In this document: positions 1 through 6,920 of the stretch, piece by piece
Layout of the letters: each line of letters opens with the position of its first letter
Position numbering within the stretch: position 1 is the first letter of the stretch
NCBI RefSeq assembly: GCF_000702885.1
Contig: NZ_JNKO01000002.1
Location: 124,001-188,000, forward strand
Reading direction: 5' to 3'
Length of the DNA stretch: 64,000 nt
From: Oribacterium sp. P6A1
Lineage (GTDB): Bacteria; Bacillota; Clostridia; Lachnospirales; Lachnospiraceae
Notes under the pieces: generated by a model
What the model was told of the DNA's origin: nothing
Database searches by the model: none
The model's input: only the letters and a program-made list of their open reading frames with translations
Position numbers and translations under genes: made by a program

Positions 1-38
1 AGCGGAGCAGTAAGAAATAAACCGGTTCGATGCCGTTT

Positions 39-87
39 TACTAAACTCCCGGGGAATGTGTTGGAAATATTCCCCGGGAGTTTAGTA
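39..87. repeat. 18-bp perfect inverted repeat (long hairpin)
   Basis: Bases 39-56 are the exact reverse complement of 70-87, around a 13-nt spacer, with a very GC-rich centre (CTCCCGGGGAA). Neither side carries a T-run, so it is not a textbook intrinsic terminator. It may be the 3' stem-loop of a gene outside the window on the left. A shorter GGG/CCC hairpin follows near 107-123. Confidence 0.6.
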
Positions 88-132
88 TCGGATCTTGAGA
101 ATGAATCCCGGAAGTACCGGGAAGTATATATA

Positions 133-174
133 AAAGGTGCGAAAGGGCTGATATTTCAGCCTTTTCGCACCTTT
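133..174 (-). terminator. Intrinsic terminator overlapping the end of the membrane protein gene
   Basis: A 19-bp stem (133-151 with 156-174, one G-U pair) has a 4-nt loop. On the minus strand it is followed by a T-rich stretch. The last codons and stop of the minus-strand gene ending at 156 lie inside the stem's first arm, so coding sequence and terminator overlap. Confidence 0.75.
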
Positions 175-821
175 GCATTTACACATCGCTGTGCAATATA
201 GTTATAAACAAAGTCGTAGTCGGAAGGTTCCACATAAATCTGATTATGGTCCAGAAGTTTATTGACCTTTATTACACACATCCATCTGCTGCCGATTACC
301 TGTCGAACATTTATAAAATCCGAGGTAGAGGTATTGCGGGTCGCGGCAAGCATGCCTGTTCCGATGGTTCCGGCCCTTCCTGAAGCGATTCCAGCCATGG
401 CTGTGAGCCATCCCAGGGCTTCCGATTTCTTAAACTGACTCGGCAGCTGTATATGGACTACCTTTTCCTCGTCCATTTCAAACAGAACCATATATTTAAA
501 ACCATACATTGCAGCCAGAATGATATATGATAAGATGACTACTCCTATAAAGAAAAGAATGACCCAAAAGCCTATTATCCATTCATCCGGATCTATGGCC
601 GGGGTTATGCTTCCATCTTCGATAAGATCAATAAGCAGTGCAAATATGGCGATTATTGCTGCGGACATACCAAGAACCCTGAATACGGTAAATAAGATAA
701 CAGGATTTTTGAGCATAGGAAACTCATATATCCATCGGTACTTGCCGTCGGGACAGAGATAGACATTTTCCGTTACTCTTTCGCCATTGATGATTCCGGG
801 TGTGTTCTGGTTATTGTTCAT
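156..821 (-). CDS. Hypothetical two-helix membrane protein
   Basis: I do not recognise this 221-residue protein. It has a soluble N-terminus (about residues 1-38), two hydrophobic segments (about 40-65 and 82-112) and a C-terminal cytosolic-looking half that contains a Gly/Ala-rich stretch (GIASGRAGTIGTGMLAA). There is no signal peptide or known catalytic motif. It is transcribed alone, divergent from cytX, and its 3' end is inside a terminator stem. The ATG at 821 follows an AT-rich region with a modest GAGGTG-like ribosome site on the minus strand. The function is unknown. Confidence 0.7.
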   Translation of the reverse strand: MNNNQNTPGIINGERVTENVYLCPDGKYRWIYEFPMLKNPVILFTVFRVLGMSAAIIAIFALLIDLIEDGSITPAIDPDEWIIGFWVILFFIGVVILSYIILAAMYGFKYMVLFEMDEEKVVHIQLPSQFKKSEALGWLTAMAGIASGRAGTIGTGMLAATRNTSTSDFINVRQVIGSRWMCVIKVNKLLDHNQIYVEPSDYDFVYNYIAQRCVNAKVRKG

Positions 822-960
822 AGTTGTTCACCTCAAATTATCATAATAATGGTGGACATAAGAAATATATAACGCCACATGTTTCTATAGTATGGTATCG
901 ACACAAATTAACAGAAATATTCATTAAAGTATGTAATACGGGCAGTCTCTATCTGATATA

Positions 961-989
961 TTGACAGTATAATACTGTAAAAATATAAT
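961..989 (+). promoter_or_regulatory. Consensus sigma-A promoter for the cytX riboswitch transcript
   Basis: A perfect TTGACA (961-966) is separated by exactly 17 bp from a perfect TATAAT (984-989). Transcription would begin near 996, just before the TPP aptamer. Only sequence match supports this, but it is as good as a promoter can look. Confidence 0.85.
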
Positions 990-1003
990 TGTAAGCGAAC
1001 AAT

Positions 1004-1089
1004 TTAACGGGGAGCTCGTAGACGGGCTGAGAGGGAATGATCAATTCCGACCCACAACCTGATTTGGATAATGCCAACGTAGGTAAATA
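1004..1089 (+). ncRNA. TPP (THI-box) riboswitch aptamer
   Basis: The region carries the hallmark blocks of the thiamin pyrophosphate aptamer: GGGGAGC, then GGGCTGAGAGG (about 1024-1034), then ACCTGATTTGGATAATGCCA (about 1057-1076) and the closing CGTAGG. It sits between a strong promoter and an intrinsic terminator upstream of cytX. That is the standard arrangement in which bound TPP favours termination. Confidence 0.95.
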
Positions 1090-1112
1090 CCGTAATTTGA
1101 TTTTATCAGTGG

Positions 1113-1144
1113 AAGCGTTGTCCCCCGTGGGCGGCGCTTTTTTT
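1113..1144 (+). terminator. Riboswitch-controlled terminator
   Basis: AAGCGTTG (1113-1120) pairs with CGGCGCTT (1132-1139), with a C-rich/G-rich loop that can extend the stem, followed by seven Ts (1138-1144). Its position 24 nt after the aptamer marks it as the riboswitch expression platform. Confidence 0.85.
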
Positions 1145-1146
1145 GT

Positions 1147-1236
1147 GATAAGGCCGTCAAGTGCATATCATGTGTACATGGTTATGTATTTGACAGCCAA
1201 CGCGGAATCGAGTAGGGTATTTTCCCCTATTCGATT
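1147..1236 (+). repeat. Family-2 structured element, copy 1
   Basis: This 90-nt element begins with GATAAGGCC three bases after the riboswitch terminator T-run and ends before the cytX ribosome site. Hairpin I pairs 1152-1160 with 1190-1198 (one mismatch). Hairpin II pairs 1206-1217 with 1225-1236 (12 bp, one G-U). A second copy lies on the minus strand at 22996-23086, sharing the GATAAGGCC border, the GCCAACG joint and the hairpin II left arm. Here it forms the 5' untranslated region of cytX. No known family is assigned. Confidence 0.75.
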
Positions 1237-1268
1237 GGCAATATCCATTTTATTCTTGGAGGGATGAT

Positions 1269-2453
1269 ATGGAAAAAAAGACAACGGTTTTTGACAATGC
1301 ACTTATCTGGTTCGGTGCGGGGGTATCGATAGCTGAGATACTGACAGGTACTTATCTGGCACCTCTGGGATTTCAGAGGGGACTCCTGGCTGTTCTGCTG
1401 GGACATCTTATCGGTGGCGTTCTGTTCTATCTTGCGGGGATGATAAGCGGACAAACCGGAAAGAGTGCCATGGAGACGGTTAAGATGACCTTTGGAAACC
1501 GGGGCGGAATGTTGTTTGCGGCACTGAATGTACTTCAGCTTGTAGGCTGGACTGCCATTATGATTTATGACGGGGCTCTTTCCGCTGCCGGAATATGGAA
1601 TACGGATAAAAACATCTGGTGTCTGATCATCGGAGGGCTTATCATTCTGTGGATAATGGTAGGTGTGACTAATCTCGGAAAACTGAACCGTATTGCCATG
1701 ACGGCACTTTTCATTCTTTCGGTGGTTCTATGTGTTGTTATAGTGAGACAGGGAGGGGGAACTGCGGCAGCTGAAAGCATATCCTTCGGTGCGGCTTTGG
1801 AACTGTCGGTTTCCATGCCTTTGTCATGGCTTCCTGTGGTGGGTGATTACACAAGAGAGGCCGGGGATGCCCACAGGTCAACATTGGCAAGCACCATAGT
1901 CTACAATCTGGTGAGCTGCTGGATGTTTCTTATCGGAATGGGGGCGGCGCTGCTCACGGGAACATCTGACATAGCTGAGATAATGCTTAGGGCAGGTCTG
2001 GGAGCGGCAGGGCTTCTCATTATAGTGTTTTCAACAGTTACCACAACATTTCTGGATGCATTTTCGGCCGGTATCTCAGGAGAATCTCTTACAAAGCAGT
2101 TGAGCGGAAAGTCTATGGCCATTGCGGCTGCAGTAGTGGGAATTGCAGGAGCTGTATTCTATCCTATGGATGATATCACAGGCTTTTTGTATCTGATCGG
2201 TTCGGTCTTTGCACCAATGGCGGCGGTTATGATAGGCACATGGTTCGTTCTCAAGACAAATTCAGAGCATAAGTCCTTCGATTTTGTGAATCTGCTCCTG
2301 TGGCTTGCCGGTTTTGTGCTTTATCGCTATCTCATGCAGCTGGATATTCCTGTGGGATATACGCTCCCTGATATTCTTTTCACTACCATACTCACGGTAA
2401 TTGTAGGAAAAGTACTGATGGCTGATTACGGTCAGACCCGATACTCCGAATAA
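1269..2453 (+). CDS. cytX: CytX, putative hydroxymethylpyrimidine transporter (NCS1 family)
   Basis: This is a 394-residue polytopic membrane protein of the nucleobase:cation symporter-1 family, of normal family length. The N-terminal segment with ALIWFGAGVSIAEILTGTY is typical of CytX. CytX is predicted to import the pyrimidine precursor of thiamin, and the TPP riboswitch directly upstream supports that role over a general cytosine permease role. About twelve hydrophobic segments are visible. The ATG at 1269 follows GGAGGG. The gene is monocistronic, ending at a strong terminator. TPP should repress it. The substrate itself is inferred from context. Confidence 0.92.
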   Translation: MEKKTTVFDNALIWFGAGVSIAEILTGTYLAPLGFQRGLLAVLLGHLIGGVLFYLAGMISGQTGKSAMETVKMTFGNRGGMLFAALNVLQLVGWTAIMIYDGALSAAGIWNTDKNIWCLIIGGLIILWIMVGVTNLGKLNRIAMTALFILSVVLCVVIVRQGGGTAAAESISFGAALELSVSMPLSWLPVVGDYTREAGDAHRSTLASTIVYNLVSCWMFLIGMGAALLTGTSDIAEIMLRAGLGAAGLLIIVFSTVTTTFLDAFSAGISGESLTKQLSGKSMAIAAAVVGIAGAVFYPMDDITGFLYLIGSVFAPMAAVMIGTWFVLKTNSEHKSFDFVNLLLWLAGFVLYRYLMQLDIPVGYTLPDILFTTILTVIVGKVLMADYGQTRYSE

Positions 2454-2463
2454 CGAAATATCA

Positions 2464-2522
2464 CACGCGCCCGACAGTCAGGAAGTGAACTCCTTCAGGA
2501 CCTGTCCGGGTGCGATTTTTTT
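2464..2522 (+). terminator. Intrinsic terminator of cytX
   Basis: A long GC-rich stem (about 2466-2477 with 2502-2514) contains a nested hairpin (AGGAAG/CTCCTT) and is followed by seven Ts at 2516-2522. Confidence 0.85.
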
Positions 2523-2551
2523 GTTTCAGGATATAATAACATGCCCTTAAA

Positions 2552-2566
2552 TGTAAGCGCTTAACA
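2552..2566. promoter_or_regulatory. Possible cre-like (CcpA) site
   Basis: TGTAAGCGCTTAACA resembles the catabolite-responsive element core TGWAARCGYTWNCA, with an imperfect right end. It lies about 110 bp upstream of the formyltransferase-like gene. A separate 8-bp inverted repeat, ATACCACA (2583-2590) with TGTGGTAT (2622-2629), lies closer to the gene. Sequence resemblance is the only support. Confidence 0.3.
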
Positions 2567-2676
2567 TGACGCAGAATCTTTAATACCACATCTTCGCGAA
2601 TTAATGTCAAATTCAATGAAGTGTGGTATATTTAATAGTAATTATAAGGGACGCCTAATGCGTGAAAGGACAGGTT

Positions 2677-3534
2677 ATGAAAGTAGTGTATTTGGGAACG
2701 GATGCAATGCTTCCTTGTTTTTCTTATTTCTTAAAAGAGCATGAAATCATGGCATTATATATATGCGGAAACAGAGAAGATTACTTTCGTGAAGAAGCTA
2801 TCCGCAGGATGGCAGAAAAAGAAGGCATTCCTGTATTTAGTGAGACTATTGATGAGACGGCAGAAAGAAAGTTTATTGCTGAAGGCTGTCAGCTATTTGT
2901 CAGTGCGGACTATGGCAGAAAAATACCGGTTCTTCCGGAAGAAGATGGGTTTTTCGGGATAAACATTCATACAGCTCTGCTTCCGGAGGGGCGAAGCTAT
3001 TGCCCTATAGAGTGTGCTCTTGAGAGGGGAGAGAGATGTACCGGAGTAACTATACATAAGCTGATATATGAGTTTGACAAGGGTGATATATTGATGCAGC
3101 AGGAAGTTCCTATCTGGAAAGACTGTGACAGTATAGATCTGTATCTCAAGTGTGCAAATGTAGCTGAAGCACTTCTTCGCGATATGATGAGGGATTTCAC
3201 GAAGACCTGGAAGGAAGCGAAACCTCAAAAAGGGAAAGGTTCGACCTGGAAGCTAAGGGAATTCCAAAGGGCCAGACTCAGCCACGAGATGGATGTTGAT
3301 GAAGCGTGGGAGATATACAGGATATATAATCGCATGACCAGAGTGAAAATAGATGAAGATGTCTATTTCGTACTGAGTATGGAAACAGGAAATGTGCCGA
3401 TAAAGTATGATACAGTGAAACTTGGAGAGATTACATTGTTCCGCTTAAGAAACGGATATGTAAGACTGTTCCTTGAAAAGGCAGAGAACCCTAAAGCAGT
3501 ATGGGAAAGTGAGAGTTATCCATTCAGATTTTGA
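2677..3534 (+). CDS. Formyltransferase-fold protein (Fmt/ArnA_N-like)
   Basis: This 285-residue protein resembles the N-terminal domain of folate-dependent formyltransferases. Residues about 95-160 hold the family signature, with NIH (catalytic Asn and His) in INIHTALLP and the catalytic Asp in EFDKGDIL, so the N-H-D triad appears intact. The C-terminal ~90 residues do not look like the tRNA-binding domain of methionyl-tRNA formyltransferase, so a sugar or other amine is a more likely substrate. The substrate is unknown. I chose the ATG at 2677, which sits 6 bases after AAAGGA, over the GTG at 2662. It heads a co-directional run with a PP2C-type phosphatase. Confidence 0.75.
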   Translation: MKVVYLGTDAMLPCFSYFLKEHEIMALYICGNREDYFREEAIRRMAEKEGIPVFSETIDETAERKFIAEGCQLFVSADYGRKIPVLPEEDGFFGINIHTALLPEGRSYCPIECALERGERCTGVTIHKLIYEFDKGDILMQQEVPIWKDCDSIDLYLKCANVAEALLRDMMRDFTKTWKEAKPQKGKGSTWKLREFQRARLSHEMDVDEAWEIYRIYNRMTRVKIDEDVYFVLSMETGNVPIKYDTVKLGEITLFRLRNGYVRLFLEKAENPKAVWESESYPFRF

Positions 3535-3561
3535 AAAAAGGTGCTTTTATAGGAGGATAGT

Positions 3562-5193
3562 ATGGGAGAGGGTAATGCAGCTTCAAAAAAACATTCATTG
3601 AGCAGGAAGTTTTTCATCAGGCTTCTCATTCTTTTTGTGGTCCTTTGGGCACTTATCAGTCTGAGCGTTACGATATTCTATAAAAACAACATGGAAGAAA
3701 AGTACACCCATACTGCTTTTTCCCAGGCACAGATCGCTGCCATGACTGTGGACGGAAATAAGATAAAAAAGTATGAGACAACGCTTGAGAAAGATGATTA
3801 CTATGAGCAGGTTCTGAAAAAGCTGAAAGCTCAGAAGAGTGTATCCGGTTTAAAGTATCTTTATATAGTTGTTCCCAAGGAGGAGGAATACCTGTACATC
3901 TGGGATGCCGGAGATCCTGCTTCAGAAGAAGGTGTATGTGATCTTGGGGCTGCGGACAGCTATTACGGCGGTGGAGATGAGGTTATGAAAGCAGCATTTC
4001 GGGGTGATACCGGAGGCAGAATGCTTATTACCAGAAGCCCCAGTTACGGATATGTTGCATCAGCATTTTATCCTATATATGATTCCGAGGGTGAACCTGT
4101 GGCTTTGTCTTCGGTGGATATCTCCATGGAAGAGATTATTTCAGACATTCTCAAATTTCTTCTTGTCAATTCTCTTTTCATGATTTTTATTATGTTGCTG
4201 TCCAGTATTCTTTATTATAGAGCCATTTCAAGAAGCATCATTATGCCGGTTCAGAAGCTTGAAGAGATGGTCAAGCTTTTTGTTTCCAATCAGATGGAAA
4301 AGGGAGATGTTCTTGTTCCGGATATCCATACAGGTGACGAAATTGAGGAACTTGCAGACTCTTTCTCCAGAATGTCTGTTGAACTCAAAACATATATCAA
4401 CAATTTTGAGACGGTAACCAAGGAAAAAGAAAGAATCAGTACCGAATTGCATGTTGCTACCCAGATTCAGGCAGATATGCTTCCCCGTATATTCCCGCCT
4501 TTCCCTTACAGAAAAGAGTTTGACCTGTATGCTTCCATGACTCCTGCAAAAGAGGTTGGAGGAGATTTTTATGATTTCTTCATGGTGGATGATGATCATA
4601 TTGCGCTGGTTATCGCAGATGTATCCGGAAAGGGCGTTCCGGCAGCACTGTTCATGGTAATAGCAAAGACTCTGTTAAAGAACCGTTCACAGATGAAAGG
4701 TTCCACACCTACAGAGATTTTTGGAGATGTCAATAATCAGTTGTGTGAGGGCAATGAAGCAAGTCTGTTTGTAACGGTCTGGCTCTGCATAGTAGAGGTT
4801 TCAACCGGACATTGTATGGTTGCCAATGCGGGCCACGAGCATCCTGTGGTTAAGAGAAAAGGCGGCAGATATGAAGTAATTGACTATAAGCATTCGCCTG
4901 CTCTTGCGGTAATGGAAGATATGGTTTTCCGTCAGCATGATTTTCAGCTGGAGCCCGGAGATACTATCTTTGTTTACACAGATGGTGTTCCGGAGGCGAC
5001 AAATGCTTCAAATGAACTTTTCGGAACCGAGCGTATGCTTGAGACATTAAATGCCGAACCTGAGGCCTGTGTGGAAGATGTTTTGCATAATATGAAAGCC
5101 GGTATTGATGCCTTTGTGAAGGATGCTCCGCAGTTTGATGACATTACTATGCTTGCTTTCCATTATAAAGGTTCATCTGATCAGGCAGACTAG
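3562..5193 (+). CDS. Membrane-bound sensor with SpoIIE/RsbU PP2C phosphatase domain
   Basis: A serine/threonine phosphatase of 543 residues. In order it has a transmembrane helix (about 17-37), an extracytoplasmic sensing region (about 40-190), a second helix (about 195-218), a HAMP-like linker (about 218-270), a short coiled stretch and a SpoIIE domain (about 310-540). The metal-binding PP2C motifs are present: GGDFYDF, ADVSGKGVPAALF, TDGVPEAT and FDDITML. Such proteins usually dephosphorylate anti-anti-sigma factors of the STAS family, but none is encoded nearby. The start at 3562 follows AGGAGG. Extracellular signal input is inferred from topology. Confidence 0.9.
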   Translation: MGEGNAASKKHSLSRKFFIRLLILFVVLWALISLSVTIFYKNNMEEKYTHTAFSQAQIAAMTVDGNKIKKYETTLEKDDYYEQVLKKLKAQKSVSGLKYLYIVVPKEEEYLYIWDAGDPASEEGVCDLGAADSYYGGGDEVMKAAFRGDTGGRMLITRSPSYGYVASAFYPIYDSEGEPVALSSVDISMEEIISDILKFLLVNSLFMIFIMLLSSILYYRAISRSIIMPVQKLEEMVKLFVSNQMEKGDVLVPDIHTGDEIEELADSFSRMSVELKTYINNFETVTKEKERISTELHVATQIQADMLPRIFPPFPYRKEFDLYASMTPAKEVGGDFYDFFMVDDDHIALVIADVSGKGVPAALFMVIAKTLLKNRSQMKGSTPTEIFGDVNNQLCEGNEASLFVTVWLCIVEVSTGHCMVANAGHEHPVVKRKGGRYEVIDYKHSPALAVMEDMVFRQHDFQLEPGDTIFVYTDGVPEATNASNELFGTERMLETLNAEPEACVEDVLHNMKAGIDAFVKDAPQFDDITMLAFHYKGSSDQAD

Positions 5194-5220
5194 AAATGGT
5201 ACGTAGTATGAGGTGATGGT

Positions 5221-6144
5221 TTGAAAAAACATGAGAGTAATCTTGTTGTGTTATCTGTTATGCTGTGCTGGGCTTCAGCCTATGTTTTCATCAAGGGTCT
5301 GCCGCAGGAGCTTTCGGATTTCGGATATCTGGCGCTGATGAATGGTATAGCGGCAGTGATACTGGCAGTCATATTTGCGCGGAGATTTCGCTATCTGAAT
5401 AAAAGTAATATCAAGCATGGAGTGCTTCTTGGGCTGCTTATGATGCTGGTGCTTTTATTTGAAAAGGAGGGAGTGGACAGGCTGACTGCATCGTCTGCCA
5501 GTATACTTACGTCGCTTGATATACTGATAGTACCTACACTTATGCTGGTTTTTTATCGAAGGAGGCCGCCAAAAAAACAAGTTGTTGCCATAGCCTTTAT
5601 TCTGGCGGGAGTTATCAGTACAAACGGGCTTTCGCTAAAGGATTTTCCCATAGTCGGAACTTTGTTCATGTTGGGAGACTGTGTGTGCATGTCTCTTTAT
5701 ACCGTTGTTGCAAATAAATACTGTAAAAAGGATGATGCAATCTTACTTGCGGTAAATCAGATAGTTACCATGGCGATTGCGGCCATGATCTTGTGGACCG
5801 TTGAGGAACCGGGTATGATTTTCAGACTGAATTATACCCCGGCGCTGGCATCCTCGCTGTTTGTTCTTGCATTATTTACAAAAGCGTATGCGTATATAAT
5901 GCTGATGTTCGGTCAGGCATATGCGGACCCTGTGGATGTGGTTATCATTTTTGCTCTGGAGCCTGTTGTCACTATGATACTTGCAGTGTTTATTCCTTCT
6001 GCTTTTGGAGGTGTAGAGGAGAATTTTTCGATCACAACGCTGTTAGGCGCTATTCTTATCGCAATAGGAGCTGTGATAGGAGAGGTTGATATAAAACGGT
6101 TTATAAGACGGTTCAGAGGAGGGGTGGAGTGTGCAAAGACTTGA
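5221..6144 (+). CDS. EamA/DMT-family transporter
   Basis: A 307-residue integral membrane protein with about ten hydrophobic segments, laid out as two EamA repeats, characteristic of the drug/metabolite transporter superfamily. Signatures include CWASAYVFIKG near the N-terminus and the EP motif (ALEPVVTMILAV) late in the second repeat. It starts with TTG at 5221 preceded by AGGTG, 28 nt after the phosphatase gene, and overlaps the next gene by 14 nt, so the three genes are probably one transcript. The transported compound cannot be inferred. Confidence 0.88.
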   Translation: MKKHESNLVVLSVMLCWASAYVFIKGLPQELSDFGYLALMNGIAAVILAVIFARRFRYLNKSNIKHGVLLGLLMMLVLLFEKEGVDRLTASSASILTSLDILIVPTLMLVFYRRRPPKKQVVAIAFILAGVISTNGLSLKDFPIVGTLFMLGDCVCMSLYTVVANKYCKKDDAILLAVNQIVTMAIAAMILWTVEEPGMIFRLNYTPALASSLFVLALFTKAYAYIMLMFGQAYADPVDVVIIFALEPVVTMILAVFIPSAFGGVEENFSITTLLGAILIAIGAVIGEVDIKRFIRRFRGGVECAKT

Positions 6145-6847
6145 AACAAAAAAGAGTTCCCAGGTCCTCGTTATATTACTGGCTTTTCTGATCCATGGCA
6201 TCGGAATATATTTTAATGTCATGGTGCTTGTTGAAGGATTTACGGAAGTAAGGCCTGTCAATGCGGTCCCTGTTCCTGCCGGACTTTTTTTCGGACCGGT
6301 TGCAGGTATTGCATGTGCTTTCGGAAATCTGCTGGCAGACTGTTTCGGACAGTTGGCGCCTTCGTCGGTGGTGGGATTTATCGGTAACTTTCTGGCAGCC
6401 TATCTGCCTTTCAAATTATGGTATCTTTACACAGATGAAGAGCCTAATGTTCATAGGCTCAAAAACCTTTTCATATATGTCTGGGTTACATTTATTGCGG
6501 CTATTGCGGTAGCCTGTATGATTGGCAGCCTGTTATGGACGGCGTTCGGAGTCTGGACGGATAGTCTTACTCTCTATATCTTCATGAATGACTTTTGCTT
6601 CCCTCTTTTTTTTGGTCTTCCTGTTTTTATAGTTTTGACTTCTCCGACTATAAATATAGTATGCGTAAAGCCTGTAAAAAGTATTATCAGGCTTCCGGAC
6701 AGAATAAAAAGAATATGTGTCATCGTATATGCCGTAGTTCTGACAGTGATTTTCTTTTTGACGCATTTCGGGGTAGAGAATATGAAGGGCATTATGTGGA
6801 TTTTATATCTTCCTGCGGCAGTTCTCACCTTGATTCTTACACTGTGA
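6131..6847 (+). CDS. Membrane protein resembling an ECF transporter S component
   Basis: This 238-residue protein has about six hydrophobic segments. The stretch with GLFFGPVAGIACAFGNLLAD resembles the Gly-rich loop of substrate-binding (S) components of energy-coupling factor vitamin transporters. No ECF ATPase or T component is nearby, so it may use shared ones, or it may be a membrane sensor partner of the adjacent phosphatase and cyclase. It starts with GTG at 6131, inside the end of the preceding gene, with AGGAGG upstream, indicating translational coupling. The assignment is by resemblance only. Confidence 0.6.
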   Translation: MQRLETKKSSQVLVILLAFLIHGIGIYFNVMVLVEGFTEVRPVNAVPVPAGLFFGPVAGIACAFGNLLADCFGQLAPSSVVGFIGNFLAAYLPFKLWYLYTDEEPNVHRLKNLFIYVWVTFIAAIAVACMIGSLLWTAFGVWTDSLTLYIFMNDFCFPLFFGLPVFIVLTSPTINIVCVKPVKSIIRLPDRIKRICVIVYAVVLTVIFFLTHFGVENMKGIMWILYLPAAVLTLILTL

Positions 6848-6920
6848 CAGTATTCAGGTATCAGCTGAAAAGAGTTTTATTGGTTTCTTTTATATAGGTG
6901 TTTTTACGAAAGGTTATGAT

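Noticed and set aside
1037-1267. Plus-strand open frame of 76 codons before cytX
   Set aside because: It covers the TPP aptamer, its terminator and the family-2 element; it is RNA structure, not a protein gene.
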